NCBI RefSeq assembly: GCF_001687665.2
Contig: NZ_CP016543.2
Span: forward strand, 2,170,001 to 2,234,000
Length of the DNA: 64,000 nucleotides
DNA from: Planococcus donghaensis
GTDB taxonomy: Bacteria > Bacillota > Bacilli > Bacillales_A > Planococcaceae
Direction of reading: 5' to 3'
Of the stretch, positions 45,634 through 55,364 are shown piece by piece (position 1 is the first letter of the stretch; every line of letters starts with the position of its first letter). The notes beneath the pieces are model-generated. The model saw only the letters and a list, made by a program, of their open reading frames with translations. It searched no databases and was not told the origin of the DNA. The translations under genes were made by a program, and so were the position numbers.

Positions 45634-46824
45634 ATGGCCGTAAGATCGAATAAATTTGCACTTTATGTACTTATGTTTAATATGTTCATTGCGATGAGCG
45701 GTATTGGATTAATCATTCCCATTATGCCAGCCTATTTGGATACATTTGGAGTAGCTGGTCAGGCTCTTGGCACCTTAATTGCTACATTTGCCTTAGCACA
45801 ATTCTTATTCTCGCCTCTTTCTGGTAAGCTTTCGGATAAGCACGGCCGTAAAAAGCTGATTATTTTAGGATTGATTGTCTTTGGATTATCACAGTTGGCT
45901 TTTGGCATCGCTACACATTTATGGATGCTGTACGTTGCTCGCTTTTTTAGTGGATTGGGTGCTGCTTTTTTAATCCCTCCAATGATGGCATTTGTCGCCG
46001 ACATCACCTCATTTGAAGAGCGTGGTAAAGGTATGGGTCTTCTTGGCGCATCAATGTCTCTTGGCTTTATGATCGGCCCTGGTATTGGTGGATTTTTAGC
46101 AGAAGTTAGCATTCAATTTCCATTTTATATCGCAACTGTTGTAGCCTTGATTGCTGCTTTTATCTCGTTTGCGGTGCTACCAAATGTAGCCCCTACTATA
46201 CAAGCAGCTGACGAGAAGTCTGAAAACCTGCTTCAACAGATGAAAAGATCTACTTATACACCCTACTTTGTCATGTTATTGGTTATGTTTATTTTCGCAT
46301 TTGGTTTATCCAACTTCCAATCGACGATTGCTTTGTATGCGGATAAGAAATTTGGATTTACACCAAAAGAAATTGCGGTATTAATCACAGTTGGTGGATT
46401 TGTCGGAGTTGTTGTGCAAACCTTTGTGGTTGATAAACTTTTCAAGCGTTTCGGCGAGATGAAAGTTATTCTTGTCAATCTCTTAATCTCTGCTGCTGGT
46501 ATGATTGGTATTTTGTTTGTTAGCTCTTTCTGGGCAATTCTTTTAGTATCTGCAGTATTTTTCACCGCTGCTTCCTTACTCCGTCCTGCTATCAATACGT
46601 TGATTTCGAAATTAGCAGGCGATGAACAAGGGTTTGCAGCTGGTATGAACAACGCTTACATGAGCCTTGGAAATATGATTGGTCCTGCACTTGCAGGAAT
46701 ACTTTTCGATATCGACATGAGCTATCCTTATATTTTAGGTACAGCCATCTTAATTACTTGTTTCTTTATCGCCAACACATGGTCTATGAGAAAACAACAG
46801 CTTTTGGCTACAAGCCGGAGTTAA
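45634..46824 (+). CDS. MFS multidrug exporter, Bmr/NorA/YttB-like (DHA1)
   Basis: This 396-residue protein has twelve membrane segments and the drug:proton antiporter signatures: motif A between segments 2 and 3 (GKLSDKHGRKKLIILG), motif B (LYVARFFSGLGAAFL), and motif C (GFMIGPGIGGFLAE). It likely exports hydrophobic drugs or metabolites in exchange for protons. ATG at 45634 follows AGAAGG. It is a single-gene unit ended by the hairpin at 46834. The substrate cannot be predicted; it may be unrelated to the operon on the other strand. Confidence 0.87.
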   Translation: MAVRSNKFALYVLMFNMFIAMSGIGLIIPIMPAYLDTFGVAGQALGTLIATFALAQFLFSPLSGKLSDKHGRKKLIILGLIVFGLSQLAFGIATHLWMLYVARFFSGLGAAFLIPPMMAFVADITSFEERGKGMGLLGASMSLGFMIGPGIGGFLAEVSIQFPFYIATVVALIAAFISFAVLPNVAPTIQAADEKSENLLQQMKRSTYTPYFVMLLVMFIFAFGLSNFQSTIALYADKKFGFTPKEIAVLITVGGFVGVVVQTFVVDKLFKRFGEMKVILVNLLISAAGMIGILFVSSFWAILLVSAVFFTAASLLRPAINTLISKLAGDEQGFAAGMNNAYMSLGNMIGPALAGILFDIDMSYPYILGTAILITCFFIANTWSMRKQQLLATSRS

Positions 46825-46833
46825 GAAGTAGAC

Positions 46834-46874
46834 AAAAAAGTAGCTCAAACCTTATTGGTCTGAGCTACTTTTTT
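46834..46874. terminator. Bidirectional terminator between the MFS gene and the VWA operon
   Basis: AAAAAAGTAGCTCA (46834-46847) pairs with TGAGCTACTTTTTT (46861-46874). It ends both the MFS transcript and the eight-gene minus-strand operon. Confidence 0.92.
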
Positions 46875-46906
46875 AGTTGAAGCAATAAAACAGCAGATAA
46901 AGAGCG

Positions 46907-49480
46907 CTATTTTTTCTTTTTTGCTTTTATTAATTGATCGATTGCTACAGGGGAAGCAGTTTCTTCTTTTAAAGTTTTCGATTTTACTATTGGCTTAATT
47001 AACCCGAAGCGTCTGAACGTGATGTCGATAAAAAATAAGAGCATTGCACCAAACAGGAGCACCAACTGAATCGAGCGAATCGAGCCACTTGTGTAAGACA
47101 TCTCACGGAACGAACCATCAAGTGTATCTAATAGCTGTCCACCTGTACGCTCAGTCAACGTCGTCATTAATGGCATGTTTGCCTTTGTAATTTTGTATTC
47201 ATCGCCATAAGGAATGGTCAGAGCTGTTTTATAAGCTGCCCCTGTTTCATTGCTAATGCTAAAAAAGACCAATCCTGGTGATGCATCCATTTTCACATTT
47301 ACTTTTCCCGGAGCTACAGGTTCTGTTTGCAGCGGAATTTCGTTACCTTGTTCATCAACTGCCGCAACTGTCAAAATTGCTGAGCTATTGGTAGGGTCTT
47401 CAATTGAATAAATACCTTGTTCTTTTCGAGCTACTGAAAAAGGAATTTCTTCAAATGACGGCAATAACTCAGCAGTGCTTCGATTCCAAAAGGCAGACCA
47501 GTTCGACCAGCTTTGAAAATCTCCACTCCATGCTCCGCTTCCTGATGTATAGGCAATTGTTTTGCCGAGTCCATAGTTCCAACTTGCAAGTATAGGATCT
47601 TCCTCTTCACTTTCAAGAGCAACGGACGCTGTGTTTTTTGCTGTTGTTGCAATATACGTATTTAATTGTGGAACACCTTCTGCAAACAAACTATTCCATT
47701 TGCTTTCATAAACAATTGGGTAAAACGGTTTGTCGACAATATAAGTTCGCGACATCATAATGGTTTCTCTTGATAAAATCGCGGGAATCGTCGTGGCATC
47801 TGTTACATCGTAAAACCTTCCGCTACCAGTACCCGCTAATTGTTCGAGCAAATTCCTGTCTGCGTCTTGACCAATAGATACGGTCGATAACGTAATATTA
47901 TGCTCTTTGCCGTTTTCGATCAATGCGTCATAGTCGTTTGAAGTCGACGATTGGCCATCGGTTAACAAAATAATATGTTTTCGTTGCAATTCCAGATCCT
48001 CAAGTTCTGTATATGCCTGTTCCAACGACCGATAAATTTCAGTACCTCCACCGGGTGTAATGCTTAAAATTTTCTCTACAGCTTTTTTCGGATCATCAAC
48101 TTTACCAGTCGGCAATATCTCCCACGGTTGATCGTCAAAAGCAATGACTCCTAAGGTATCATCAGAACGCAAAAGTTCAACTGAGCGCGCAGCTGCTTCT
48201 TTCGCGAGTTCGATTTTCATGCCCATCATACTTCCTGAACGATCCATAACAATCATTAACCCAAGCGAAGGCAATTCGTGCTTGCCTTTCACTTCCATTT
48301 CTACAGGCAATAAGCGTTCGATTGGTGTTTTGAAATAACCACCCAGACCAAAACTTTGATCGCCGCCTACCATCATAAAGCCCACACCAAACTGTCTTAC
48401 AGCTTGTTCGATAATCGCCATTTGCTGCTCGCCTATAGCTGTTCCGGATACATTATCAAAAATAATAGAGTCGTAGCGGAGCATAGCAGATAAACTGCTT
48501 GGCAATTGTGTTGAAGTGAGTTCTGTTACCCGTAAATTCCCCGTGTCTAACAATGCAGGAATTGGACTCGGTTCGCCACCATTCACAACTAGAACTTCTG
48601 GATTTCCAGCAACTTCTGTAATGCTGTACAATGAGTTGTTTTCAAGATATGTGTCTTTTTCCGTCTCTAAACGCACTTCATATTTTTGAAGCCCTTCAGT
48701 ATTCGCGGGGTAGGAATAATTATATACATTTTGACCTTCAAGCACTTCGATTTCTTGAACAGCTAAATCTCGATCATTTGCAGAAAAAATTAGCTTTGCA
48801 TCAGCTTGGCTATCTGAGTCTACAGCAATTGTAAAAGATTGAGCTTCTCCTAAAAATGCTCGAGACGGTGTTTCAAAGCGACTAATCGCCATATCGTTTT
48901 TAGTAATGTGTTCGATCGGCCATATGTCTACTTGAAGTCGGTCAGACTGTAAGCGATTTAAACTTTCAATTGCAGATGATTGCGTTTCATTGCCATCGGT
49001 TAAAATTACTAACCGTGTGGCTAAGTCGGTATCTCCACTGTTTGAAGCGAGCTCCAACGCACGTGCGATATTGGTGTTGCTAGTTTGACTAAGGCTTACT
49101 TCTGCTGGTAAGGTTTGTGGATTTTTGGTCATCGGCAAGAGACTTTGGAAATCTTCTGCAAACGTATAAACTGCCACTGACTGGTACTCTTTTTTTGCCT
49201 TTAATGCATCTTCTATTGCTGCTGCCATCTCTGTTTGAAGTCCTTCAAGGGATGCAGATCGGTCCAATAAGAAAATAACTTGCTCTTCTTTTACCGGACT
49301 AAATAGCGACGGAGTGGCTAAAGCAAAAATTAGTAAAGCGACCGCCGTAGCTCTAAGTAAAAAAACAACTTTTACTAACTTAGTGCTCGCACGAAAATTT
49401 CTAACAGCAAACCAGCCAAAATAGAAGATGGCAGGAAGCAGCAATAGGAGCCAAATTGGATTACCGAGTTGTAATTCCAC
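46907..49480 (-). CDS. Membrane-anchored protein with two VWA-type domains and an amidotransferase-like domain
   Basis: This 857-residue protein has an N-terminal membrane pair (about 7-25 and 40-58), a first VWA-type domain with metal motif LDRSASLEG, a beta-rich region, a class I amidotransferase-like domain (about 300-410, GEPSPIPALLD to MMVGGDQSFGLGGYF) without an evident catalytic Cys, a second VWA domain with MDRSGSMMGMK, and a C-terminal membrane segment near 810. The middle parts would lie outside the cell. GTG at 49478-49480 follows GGGAGGTG. It overlaps the preceding VWA gene by 20 nt and is the last gene of the operon. Function is unknown. Confidence 0.82.
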   Translation of the reverse strand: MELQLGNPIWLLLLLPAIFYFGWFAVRNFRASTKLVKVVFLLRATAVALLIFALATPSLFSPVKEEQVIFLLDRSASLEGLQTEMAAAIEDALKAKKEYQSVAVYTFAEDFQSLLPMTKNPQTLPAEVSLSQTSNTNIARALELASNSGDTDLATRLVILTDGNETQSSAIESLNRLQSDRLQVDIWPIEHITKNDMAISRFETPSRAFLGEAQSFTIAVDSDSQADAKLIFSANDRDLAVQEIEVLEGQNVYNYSYPANTEGLQKYEVRLETEKDTYLENNSLYSITEVAGNPEVLVVNGGEPSPIPALLDTGNLRVTELTSTQLPSSLSAMLRYDSIIFDNVSGTAIGEQQMAIIEQAVRQFGVGFMMVGGDQSFGLGGYFKTPIERLLPVEMEVKGKHELPSLGLMIVMDRSGSMMGMKIELAKEAAARSVELLRSDDTLGVIAFDDQPWEILPTGKVDDPKKAVEKILSITPGGGTEIYRSLEQAYTELEDLELQRKHIILLTDGQSSTSNDYDALIENGKEHNITLSTVSIGQDADRNLLEQLAGTGSGRFYDVTDATTIPAILSRETIMMSRTYIVDKPFYPIVYESKWNSLFAEGVPQLNTYIATTAKNTASVALESEEEDPILASWNYGLGKTIAYTSGSGAWSGDFQSWSNWSAFWNRSTAELLPSFEEIPFSVARKEQGIYSIEDPTNSSAILTVAAVDEQGNEIPLQTEPVAPGKVNVKMDASPGLVFFSISNETGAAYKTALTIPYGDEYKITKANMPLMTTLTERTGGQLLDTLDGSFREMSYTSGSIRSIQLVLLFGAMLLFFIDITFRRFGLIKPIVKSKTLKEETASPVAIDQLIKAKKKK

Positions 49481-51194
49481 GACGGTACACCTCCCATTCT
49501 CCAACAACTAACAGTAAAATCAATCCGATTAAAAACGGCACAAAAGAAAAGCGAACCTTATCTTGCATGGCCTCCGCTTGCCCCATTTTATAAGTCGAAC
49601 CAGCAGAAAGTGTCTTTTCTTGTGAGCTTAGCTGAACAATCATCGTCATTTCTTTGTCATCACCCACTACTTGATAAATGCCAGGCTCGGCAGGCGCGAC
49701 GAACGGGCCACTTCCTTCTATGTAAGAATGACTATACGTGCCATCCCGAAAGATTTCCCATTCTCCTGTTTTCGAAGCTAGCGACACAGACCGGTGTTCA
49801 TTGGGTTGAAAATATCCGAGAAATTCTGCATCTCCAGCTAAACTTTCCATCGCACTCCATAAAAATAACGGAAATGATGGAGATAATGGCCAGTCGGTCA
49901 ACTGGACATCTGTCAATACCACAATATCTCCTTTGGGAGAAACTTGAATAAACGGATGGTCATCAATCGTTGCGATTGTTTCATATCCTTCAAGAGGAGG
50001 ATATAGTTGTGATACATATATCTCATCTAAAGTAGCGTATGTGAAAAGCGGATGTGCTTTTGTTTCGATTTGCCCTACTACTTCAAATGACTTTTCGTCA
50101 TTACGACCAAACAGCAAGATTGGCGTTGGCCCTTCAAGTACATCACGCTGATTTGTTACAATTGGTATTCCTGAATCGGGCTGCAGTTGACTCGAATCTG
50201 ACAATGCAACATCTAAAGACAATGAACGAAAACCACTTGCGATTAATTCATGTAGCGCTGAATCAATCACGACTGCATCAACAGGAGGCGCTACATAAGT
50301 TGCCATCGTGTTGTCAGCTGAATAGTTATCTGCCACTTCTACTGTTGCTTGCCACAACTGTTTATTTGGTAAATCTTCAAACGGCACCAACAGTTCTTCA
50401 GAAGCTGCAAGTTCCACATCAATTCTTTTTTCCACACTGTCACTTGTCAATCGTATGGTCGCAGGTATAGTTTCTTTGCTATTATTTACTACCTGAACTA
50501 TTCCACGTGTACCACTTTCCGTTTTAGAAAGACCAAATTGACGAATTGAGACATTGCGCAAGGTTTCTGTAAAACCATGGACGTGATAGCTTTGTCCGGT
50601 TTTATTGATGAGTACAGAACGCTCTAAACTATCTGTAAATATGTGAATAATGGTGGAGTCATTGACCGCCAATGTGTCCGCAAATAATATCGTTTGCTCG
50701 ATTTCAGCGCTTTCATAGTTGACCGCTAATTGATCGATGGCTTTTTCAACTTTTTGTAGATCTTGCTCATTACGAATGATGACTTTCGGACTGATACCCG
50801 TTGTCACGATGGTGACTGGTTTTCCACCTGCTTGAGCAGCTAGGTTTTTCATTTCTTGTTGGTGCTTTACAAAATGAGAGGGAGATCCTGCAAGCATCGT
50901 TGCTGACGTATCTACTACAAAAATGAAGTCATTGCCTGCTAAAGTTTCTGATTCACTAAAAGGTTCGATTAGCGCCAATACACAAAAGAGCAGCGCCGCC
51001 AATTGGAGATAAAACAAAAGATGATGCTGCAATTTTTTTAAATAAGGAGAAGCTTGCATTTCTTTCATACGCTCTTGCCAGAATAACGTTGAAGATACCT
51101 GCTGGTCTTTGTATTTTTTTCTAAAGAAATAATAGAGAATAACGGCTAGCGGCATAACCGCTGTCCAGATCATTCCCCAATTTGATGCTCCCAT
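49461..51194 (-). CDS. BatA-like membrane protein with VWA domain
   Basis: The 577-residue protein begins with the BatA/aerotolerance N-terminal layout: a membrane segment (about 6-23), a short charged loop (RKKYKDQQVSSTLFWQERMKEMQ), and a second segment (about 59-78). A VWA domain follows with FVVDTSATMLAG as metal motif (DxSxT), then extracellular beta-rich domains and a C-terminal membrane segment (about 552-570). ATG at 51192-51194. It lies 11 nt behind the DUF58 gene and overlaps the next gene by 20 nt. Bat proteins elsewhere are linked to stress or envelope integrity; the role here is inferred only. Confidence 0.83.
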   Translation of the reverse strand: MGASNWGMIWTAVMPLAVILYYFFRKKYKDQQVSSTLFWQERMKEMQASPYLKKLQHHLLFYLQLAALLFCVLALIEPFSESETLAGNDFIFVVDTSATMLAGSPSHFVKHQQEMKNLAAQAGGKPVTIVTTGISPKVIIRNEQDLQKVEKAIDQLAVNYESAEIEQTILFADTLAVNDSTIIHIFTDSLERSVLINKTGQSYHVHGFTETLRNVSIRQFGLSKTESGTRGIVQVVNNSKETIPATIRLTSDSVEKRIDVELAASEELLVPFEDLPNKQLWQATVEVADNYSADNTMATYVAPPVDAVVIDSALHELIASGFRSLSLDVALSDSSQLQPDSGIPIVTNQRDVLEGPTPILLFGRNDEKSFEVVGQIETKAHPLFTYATLDEIYVSQLYPPLEGYETIATIDDHPFIQVSPKGDIVVLTDVQLTDWPLSPSFPLFLWSAMESLAGDAEFLGYFQPNEHRSVSLASKTGEWEIFRDGTYSHSYIEGSGPFVAPAEPGIYQVVGDDKEMTMIVQLSSQEKTLSAGSTYKMGQAEAMQDKVRFSFVPFLIGLILLLVVGEWEVYRRGITTR

Positions 51195-51205
51195 GCCGCT
51201 TCACC

Positions 51206-52066
51206 TCATCCGATCCAATTTTTCCGTATCATTTGATGAAACAATACTTGCTCGATGCCATCTTCTACACGTAATGGCATGTATGCGATTCCGTAAGTTC
51301 GACAAAGTGATTCCAAGCCTTTGCTATGAAGCTTGCTTTGTTTTTGATAGGCACGAAGCGCTTCTTCTGTAACCGTCACACTCGTCACTTGTTGCGTTTC
51401 TTCATCGATAAAGCGAAGATCTCCTTTATAAGAAGGCACCCGCTCTTCTTCTGTATTCATATGAATAAACCGAATATCATGCGCATAGGCTGGAGCTTGT
51501 CTAAAAAACAAGTTCCAGTCTTCTAACGGATCCAACCCATCTGAGACAATAAATAAGACTGTAGAATCTTTTGCTGCATGAAAACTTGCTTGCTTGGCAA
51601 ACGACAAACTTTGAGGATTTGGTATTGTTGAAATAAAATGCTCCAGCAATTTTTTAGCTGACTTTCCTTTTTTCCGAAAAGGGACGACTTCTTTTAGTCC
51701 AGCAGAAACCGTTAATCGGTCATCGCTTCCTAATACCATTAGCCCAAGTGAAAACACCATTTGCTTAGCAAACAGCCATTTATTGTTCATCGATTTCGAG
51801 CTATCTAGCAAAATGTGAATACGCATTTCTTGTTCATCTAAAAAGCGTTTAATGTAAACTTTTTCAGTCCGTGCGTAAACGTTCCAATCAATATGCCGTA
51901 CATCATCTCCCGCATGGTATTCCCGAAAATCAGAGAAATCTAGCGAACTACCAAAGCGCATCGAGCGGTGAGATCCTTTATGATGCCCCCTAATTTTTGC
52001 TTTTGTCCCTATGGCGTAGCGGCTGAGACGTGAACCCCAATCAGCTGGCAGGTTTAATAAGGTCAT
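51206..52066 (-). CDS. DUF58 domain protein
   Basis: The 286-residue soluble protein is of the DUF58 family, which has a VWA-like fold and is nearly always next to a MoxR ATPase. It shows the family signature GSSLDFSDFREYHAGDDVRHIDWNVYART beginning at about residue 38, and a metal-site-like LLDSSKSMNN. ATG at 52064-52066 overlaps the moxR stop by 4 nt. It presumably acts as the VWA-type partner or substrate adaptor of the MoxR protein, by family analogy. Confidence 0.9.
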   Translation of the reverse strand: MTLLNLPADWGSRLSRYAIGTKAKIRGHHKGSHRSMRFGSSLDFSDFREYHAGDDVRHIDWNVYARTEKVYIKRFLDEQEMRIHILLDSSKSMNNKWLFAKQMVFSLGLMVLGSDDRLTVSAGLKEVVPFRKKGKSAKKLLEHFISTIPNPQSLSFAKQASFHAAKDSTVLFIVSDGLDPLEDWNLFFRQAPAYAHDIRFIHMNTEEERVPSYKGDLRFIDEETQQVTSVTVTEEALRAYQKQSKLHSKGLESLCRTYGIAYMPLRVEDGIEQVLFHQMIRKNWIG

Positions 52067-53055
52067 TTCAAAACGCCTTTACCTGCTGTGCTCAGCACTT
52101 TGTCGATCAATTCGTCTGCTTGTTTGCCAATGGCTTCTGCTTCGTAATTTAACAACAAACGATGGCGCAATACCGGTTTTGCCACATGTTTTAAATCACC
52201 AATTGATACGTGATAACGTCCTTCCATTAGCGCGCGTGCTTTAGCTAAGCGGATCAAGCTTTGTAATCCACGAGGACCGCTGCCATATTGAACAAATTGT
52301 TGAATTTCTTGATGTTCTGAATGCTCAGGATGCGTGTTTTGAATAATGTCGACAGCGACCATTAAAATGTCTTCTGCCATCAATACTTCTTTCACCATCT
52401 GTTGTGCCTCGATTAAACTAGCGGTATTCATTTTTTTGCTGAGGTTAATGGATTGTGCACCTGTTGTTCGCCGACTAATTTCAGCAAGTTCATTGCGACT
52501 TGGATAAGAAACAAGAATTTTACATACAAAACGGTCCATTTGGGCTTCAGGCAATGGGTAAGTTCCTTCCATCTCAATAGGATTTTGAGTAGCCAAAACA
52601 AAAAATGGGCATGCCATTTCTTTTGTATCTCCTAGAATCGTCACCGTTTTTTCTCCCATTGCCTCCAAAAGCGCACTTTGAGTTTTAGGAGTTGCGCGGT
52701 TAATTTCATCCGCTAATACCATTTGATGAAAGATCGGCCCTTCTCTAAACGTAAATTGCTGGCGCCCTTGTGCGTCTCGTTCAATCAGGCTAGTTCCGGT
52801 AATATCTGAAGGCATTAAATCGGGTGTAAACTGAATTCTAGAAAACGACAAATCAAGAACATCCGATATAGTTCGTATCAACATTGTTTTACCAAGACCT
52901 GGTAGCCCTTCGAGTAAGGCATGGCCATCTGCTAAAATGGCATACAAAGAAAACTCAACTGCACTTTCTTGTCCGACGATAAAACGCCCTATTTCCGTTT
53001 TTACTTCTTGAAGCAATTGACTCATCTCTGTAAATTGTTCGGTAGTGTATGTCAT
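52063..53055 (-). CDS. MoxR family AAA+ ATPase
   Basis: This 330-residue AAA+ protein has Walker A LLEGLPGLGKTMLIR, Walker B VLADEINRATPKTQSALLEAM, sensor 1 VLATQNPIEMEGTYPLPEAQMDRF and sensor 2 (GPRGLQSLIRLAKARA). MoxR proteins are chaperone-like and work with VWA-domain partners, for example in metal insertion or complex assembly. ATG at 53053-53055 follows AAAGAGGGTTTTC. Three VWA-type genes follow directly, which fits a MoxR-VWA module. Confidence 0.93.
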   Translation of the reverse strand: MTYTTEQFTEMSQLLQEVKTEIGRFIVGQESAVEFSLYAILADGHALLEGLPGLGKTMLIRTISDVLDLSFSRIQFTPDLMPSDITGTSLIERDAQGRQQFTFREGPIFHQMVLADEINRATPKTQSALLEAMGEKTVTILGDTKEMACPFFVLATQNPIEMEGTYPLPEAQMDRFVCKILVSYPSRNELAEISRRTTGAQSINLSKKMNTASLIEAQQMVKEVLMAEDILMVAVDIIQNTHPEHSEHQEIQQFVQYGSGPRGLQSLIRLAKARALMEGRYHVSIGDLKHVAKPVLRHRLLLNYEAEAIGKQADELIDKVLSTAGKGVLK

Positions 53056-53069
53056 GAAAACCCTCTTTT

Positions 53070-54503
53070 CTATTTATCGGTTTCTATATCTGTAAAGTAT
53101 TGTTCTACAATAATTTGTAAATCAGGTGGCAATTGTAGACGATCTGCGCTTGAGAAATACGATGTAGAGTAATCTCCTACTACATCTGCATAGGGTCGGA
53201 CGGTTCCTTTTGTTGCAGATACAGTTCCAGTTTGCTCGCCAACAGCTTCGCCTTCACCAACTTCTCCACTATCAACTGTCGTTTGCCCTTGGCCACCGAT
53301 TCGAGAAGGTACCGTCAATAAATCGCGGCTACCTTTACCTGTCCCAGCTCCACTGCCACCTTGGCCTTGACCTTGACCTTGTCCCTGGCCTTGACCTTGT
53401 CCCTGACCTTGTCCCTGACCTTGTCCCTGACTTTGCCCCTGGCTTTGTCCCTGACTTTGCCCCTGGCTTTGTCCCTGACTTTGCCCCTGGCTTTGTCCCT
53501 GACTTTGCCCCTCGCCTTGAGCTTCGCTATTTTCTGAATCTGATTCACCTGTTGATTTGTTCTCTCCTGTTTCTGAGGCTTGTCCACTACCACCTGATTC
53601 ACCAGTAGTTTCAGACGACTCACCCTCACTAGTACCATTTCTTTTGCTTTCGTTCGATTGTTCACGATTAGCAATTGTTTGTTGCAACGGAAATGCTACA
53701 GGTTTTCCCATATTGCTTAAAGTCGTTTGTGTCTTTCCTGCTTGTTCAGCTAATTGATCGGCTGCTTTTTCTATATCCTCACTCGTTTTTTTAGCTTCAG
53801 TATTGTTGTCTTCTGCTAACCGCCGGTTTTTCAATTCCAACTCTTTTTGTTTTTTCACAATTTCTTTTAAAACCGCTTCCGGATTTTCTTTTTCTGCTAT
53901 GGCAGCTTTTAATGCTTCTAATTCTTTTTTTACCATTTCTGATTCTGCTTGTTTTTTAATATCATCAATTTCTTTTTTAAGCTCTTCTACTAATTCAAGT
54001 TCTTTTTCCACATCATTTGCTTGATTTTGCAAATTGCTTGGAAACACTAAAAGCAAGAGCATGAAAGCAGCACTGATTACAGCACCTATCAACCATTTAG
54101 GACGTAGCCACACTTTGCGTTCTTTTCGAAACAGTTGATAGCTATATGGAATATTTTGAGCCGTTTTGTAAGTCAGCTCTTCTGACAGTTTATTGTGTTC
54201 TGTTAGTTTCCACACCGTCAATAATTGATTGTGCGGAGTGAAGCGATCTAATTCTTGTACTGCTTGCTGCTCAGTTGGAAGTCCTTTTAAAGACAATAAC
54301 AGCCAACCAACTAATACGGTTGTTCCTGCTGCATATGCATAAAATTCATAATAAGGAAGGACGAACAATCGTGATACGAAAAGCAAAGCTACAGCAAACA
54401 ATAATCCTGCAAACAAAGCAAACTGAAAACTACGTCCGATATGAAGCATCTTCAAAATACGCTCTACTTTTTTAACATAGTTACGAATATCACGATTGTT
54501 CAT
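53070..54503 (-). CDS. Membrane protein with coiled coil and Gln-Gly repeat region
   Basis: The 477-residue protein has two N-terminal membrane segments (about 24-65), a third near 135-153, a charged coiled coil (about 160-260, with KEIDDIKKQAESEMVKKELE), a Ser/Glu-rich stretch, and a (Q-G/S)n repeat (about 330-385) coded by tandem DNA repeats. The C-terminal part (YADVVGDYSTSYFSSADRLQLPPDLQIIVEQYFTDIE) resembles the end of DUF4175-type proteins found in MoxR/VWA clusters. ATG at 54501-54503 follows AAGGAGGG. Function is unknown. Confidence 0.8.
   Translation of the reverse strand: MNNRDIRNYVKKVERILKMLHIGRSFQFALFAGLLFAVALLFVSRLFVLPYYEFYAYAAGTTVLVGWLLLSLKGLPTEQQAVQELDRFTPHNQLLTVWKLTEHNKLSEELTYKTAQNIPYSYQLFRKERKVWLRPKWLIGAVISAAFMLLLLVFPSNLQNQANDVEKELELVEELKKEIDDIKKQAESEMVKKELEALKAAIAEKENPEAVLKEIVKKQKELELKNRRLAEDNNTEAKKTSEDIEKAADQLAEQAGKTQTTLSNMGKPVAFPLQQTIANREQSNESKRNGTSEGESSETTGESGGSGQASETGENKSTGESDSENSEAQGEGQSQGQSQGQSQGQSQGQSQGQSQGQSQGQGQGQGQGQGQGQGQGQGQGQGGSGAGTGKGSRDLLTVPSRIGGQGQTTVDSGEVGEGEAVGEQTGTVSATKGTVRPYADVVGDYSTSYFSSADRLQLPPDLQIIVEQYFTDIETDK
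53358..53519 (-). repeat. Tandem repeats coding the Gln-Gly region
   Basis: Three perfect 24-bp units occupy 53431-53454, 53455-53478 and 53479-53502, with a partial fourth. On the other side are four 12-bp CTTGTCCCTGAC-like units and shorter 6-bp periods. All periods are multiples of three, so copy-number change keeps the frame. Confidence 0.9.
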
Positions 54504-54515
54504 GAGAATCCCTCC

Positions 54516-55364
54516 TTATTTGTATTTATTCATATTTACGCGTAATTTTTTTACAGCTAACAATAAACTTCCAGCTGTTAGTAATACATAAAAAATAGTG
54601 TAACCAATCCATAATGGGATAGGTACCAACGTCACTGTTTGCAATTGTTCTTCCATCGGTGGCTGTAATAAAGTCAACAACACTGCCGGTGGGTTAATCG
54701 TTGCCCAAAAATGAGCTATTGGCGACATAGTTGTCTGCGGCGAAGTCATGCCCATTTGAGAAACTTGAACAGAGATTAATAAAAAGAATGCCGTGACACC
54801 CGCAAGAAAAATCATTGCTCCATAAGTGGCAATAATTGCAACAATGGTTTTTCTGATTAACGTTGAGAACATGACCCCAATGCTCGCGATTGCGAGCAAA
54901 GTCAGCATATAAAACAGGAAAATATATAATAATTGGCTCGGGGAAACGCCTCCGTATAAGAAAACTAAACTGTAAATAGGTAAACCAGACACAATCATCA
55001 ACAACAAAAATGCAATCGATGACGTCATTTTCCCAAATATGATTTGGAATGATGTTTGCGACGTGGTTAGCAATATATTCAACGTTTGTTTTTCACGTTC
55101 TGTACTAATCGTACCTGCTGTTAAGGCGGGCGTAATAAATAAAATCAATCCTAATTGAATATACGTCATCATACTAAATAGCATGAAACTTTCATCTGGA
55201 CGGAAAAAACCATTTCCAGTTAAAGATGTAGCTAGAAAGATAAAACCAAAAACAAATACACTCATCGCGATTAAGTAAAACAAAATACCTGTAAAACTTT
55301 TCAAGTTGCGGAAACGCAATTTAAGCTCTTTAACTAGTACAGGATTGGTAAATAGGGTTTTCAT
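54516..55364 (-). CDS. ABC-2 type transporter permease
   Basis: This 282-residue permease has six hydrophobic segments (about 25-50, 62-82, 108-132, 142-165, 172-200, 250-272) and the ABC-2 family layout with an N-terminal amphipathic start (VLVKELKLRFRNLKSFTG) and the loop STEREKQTLNILLTTSQTSFQIIFGKM. ATG at 55362-55364 overlaps the ATPase gene by 4 nt. It forms the membrane part of the exporter with the preceding ATPase. The layout recalls GldF/NosY-type permeases. Substrate unknown. Confidence 0.9.
   Translation of the reverse strand: MKTLFTNPVLVKELKLRFRNLKSFTGILFYLIAMSVFVFGFIFLATSLTGNGFFRPDESFMLFSMMTYIQLGLILFITPALTAGTISTEREKQTLNILLTTSQTSFQIIFGKMTSSIAFLLLMIVSGLPIYSLVFLYGGVSPSQLLYIFLFYMLTLLAIASIGVMFSTLIRKTIVAIIATYGAMIFLAGVTAFFLLISVQVSQMGMTSPQTTMSPIAHFWATINPPAVLLTLLQPPMEEQLQTVTLVPIPLWIGYTIFYVLLTAGSLLLAVKKLRVNMNKYK

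Noticed and set aside
53358..53519. CRISPR array
   Set aside because: The repeats are adjacent without spacers and lie in frame inside a coding region.
53315..53674. Alternative frames (Lys/Val/Arg-rich and Leu/Asp/Pro-rich) over the QG repeat
   Set aside because: Low-complexity repeats leave all frames open; only the frame in line with the membrane and coiled-coil domains has a start and a ribosome site.
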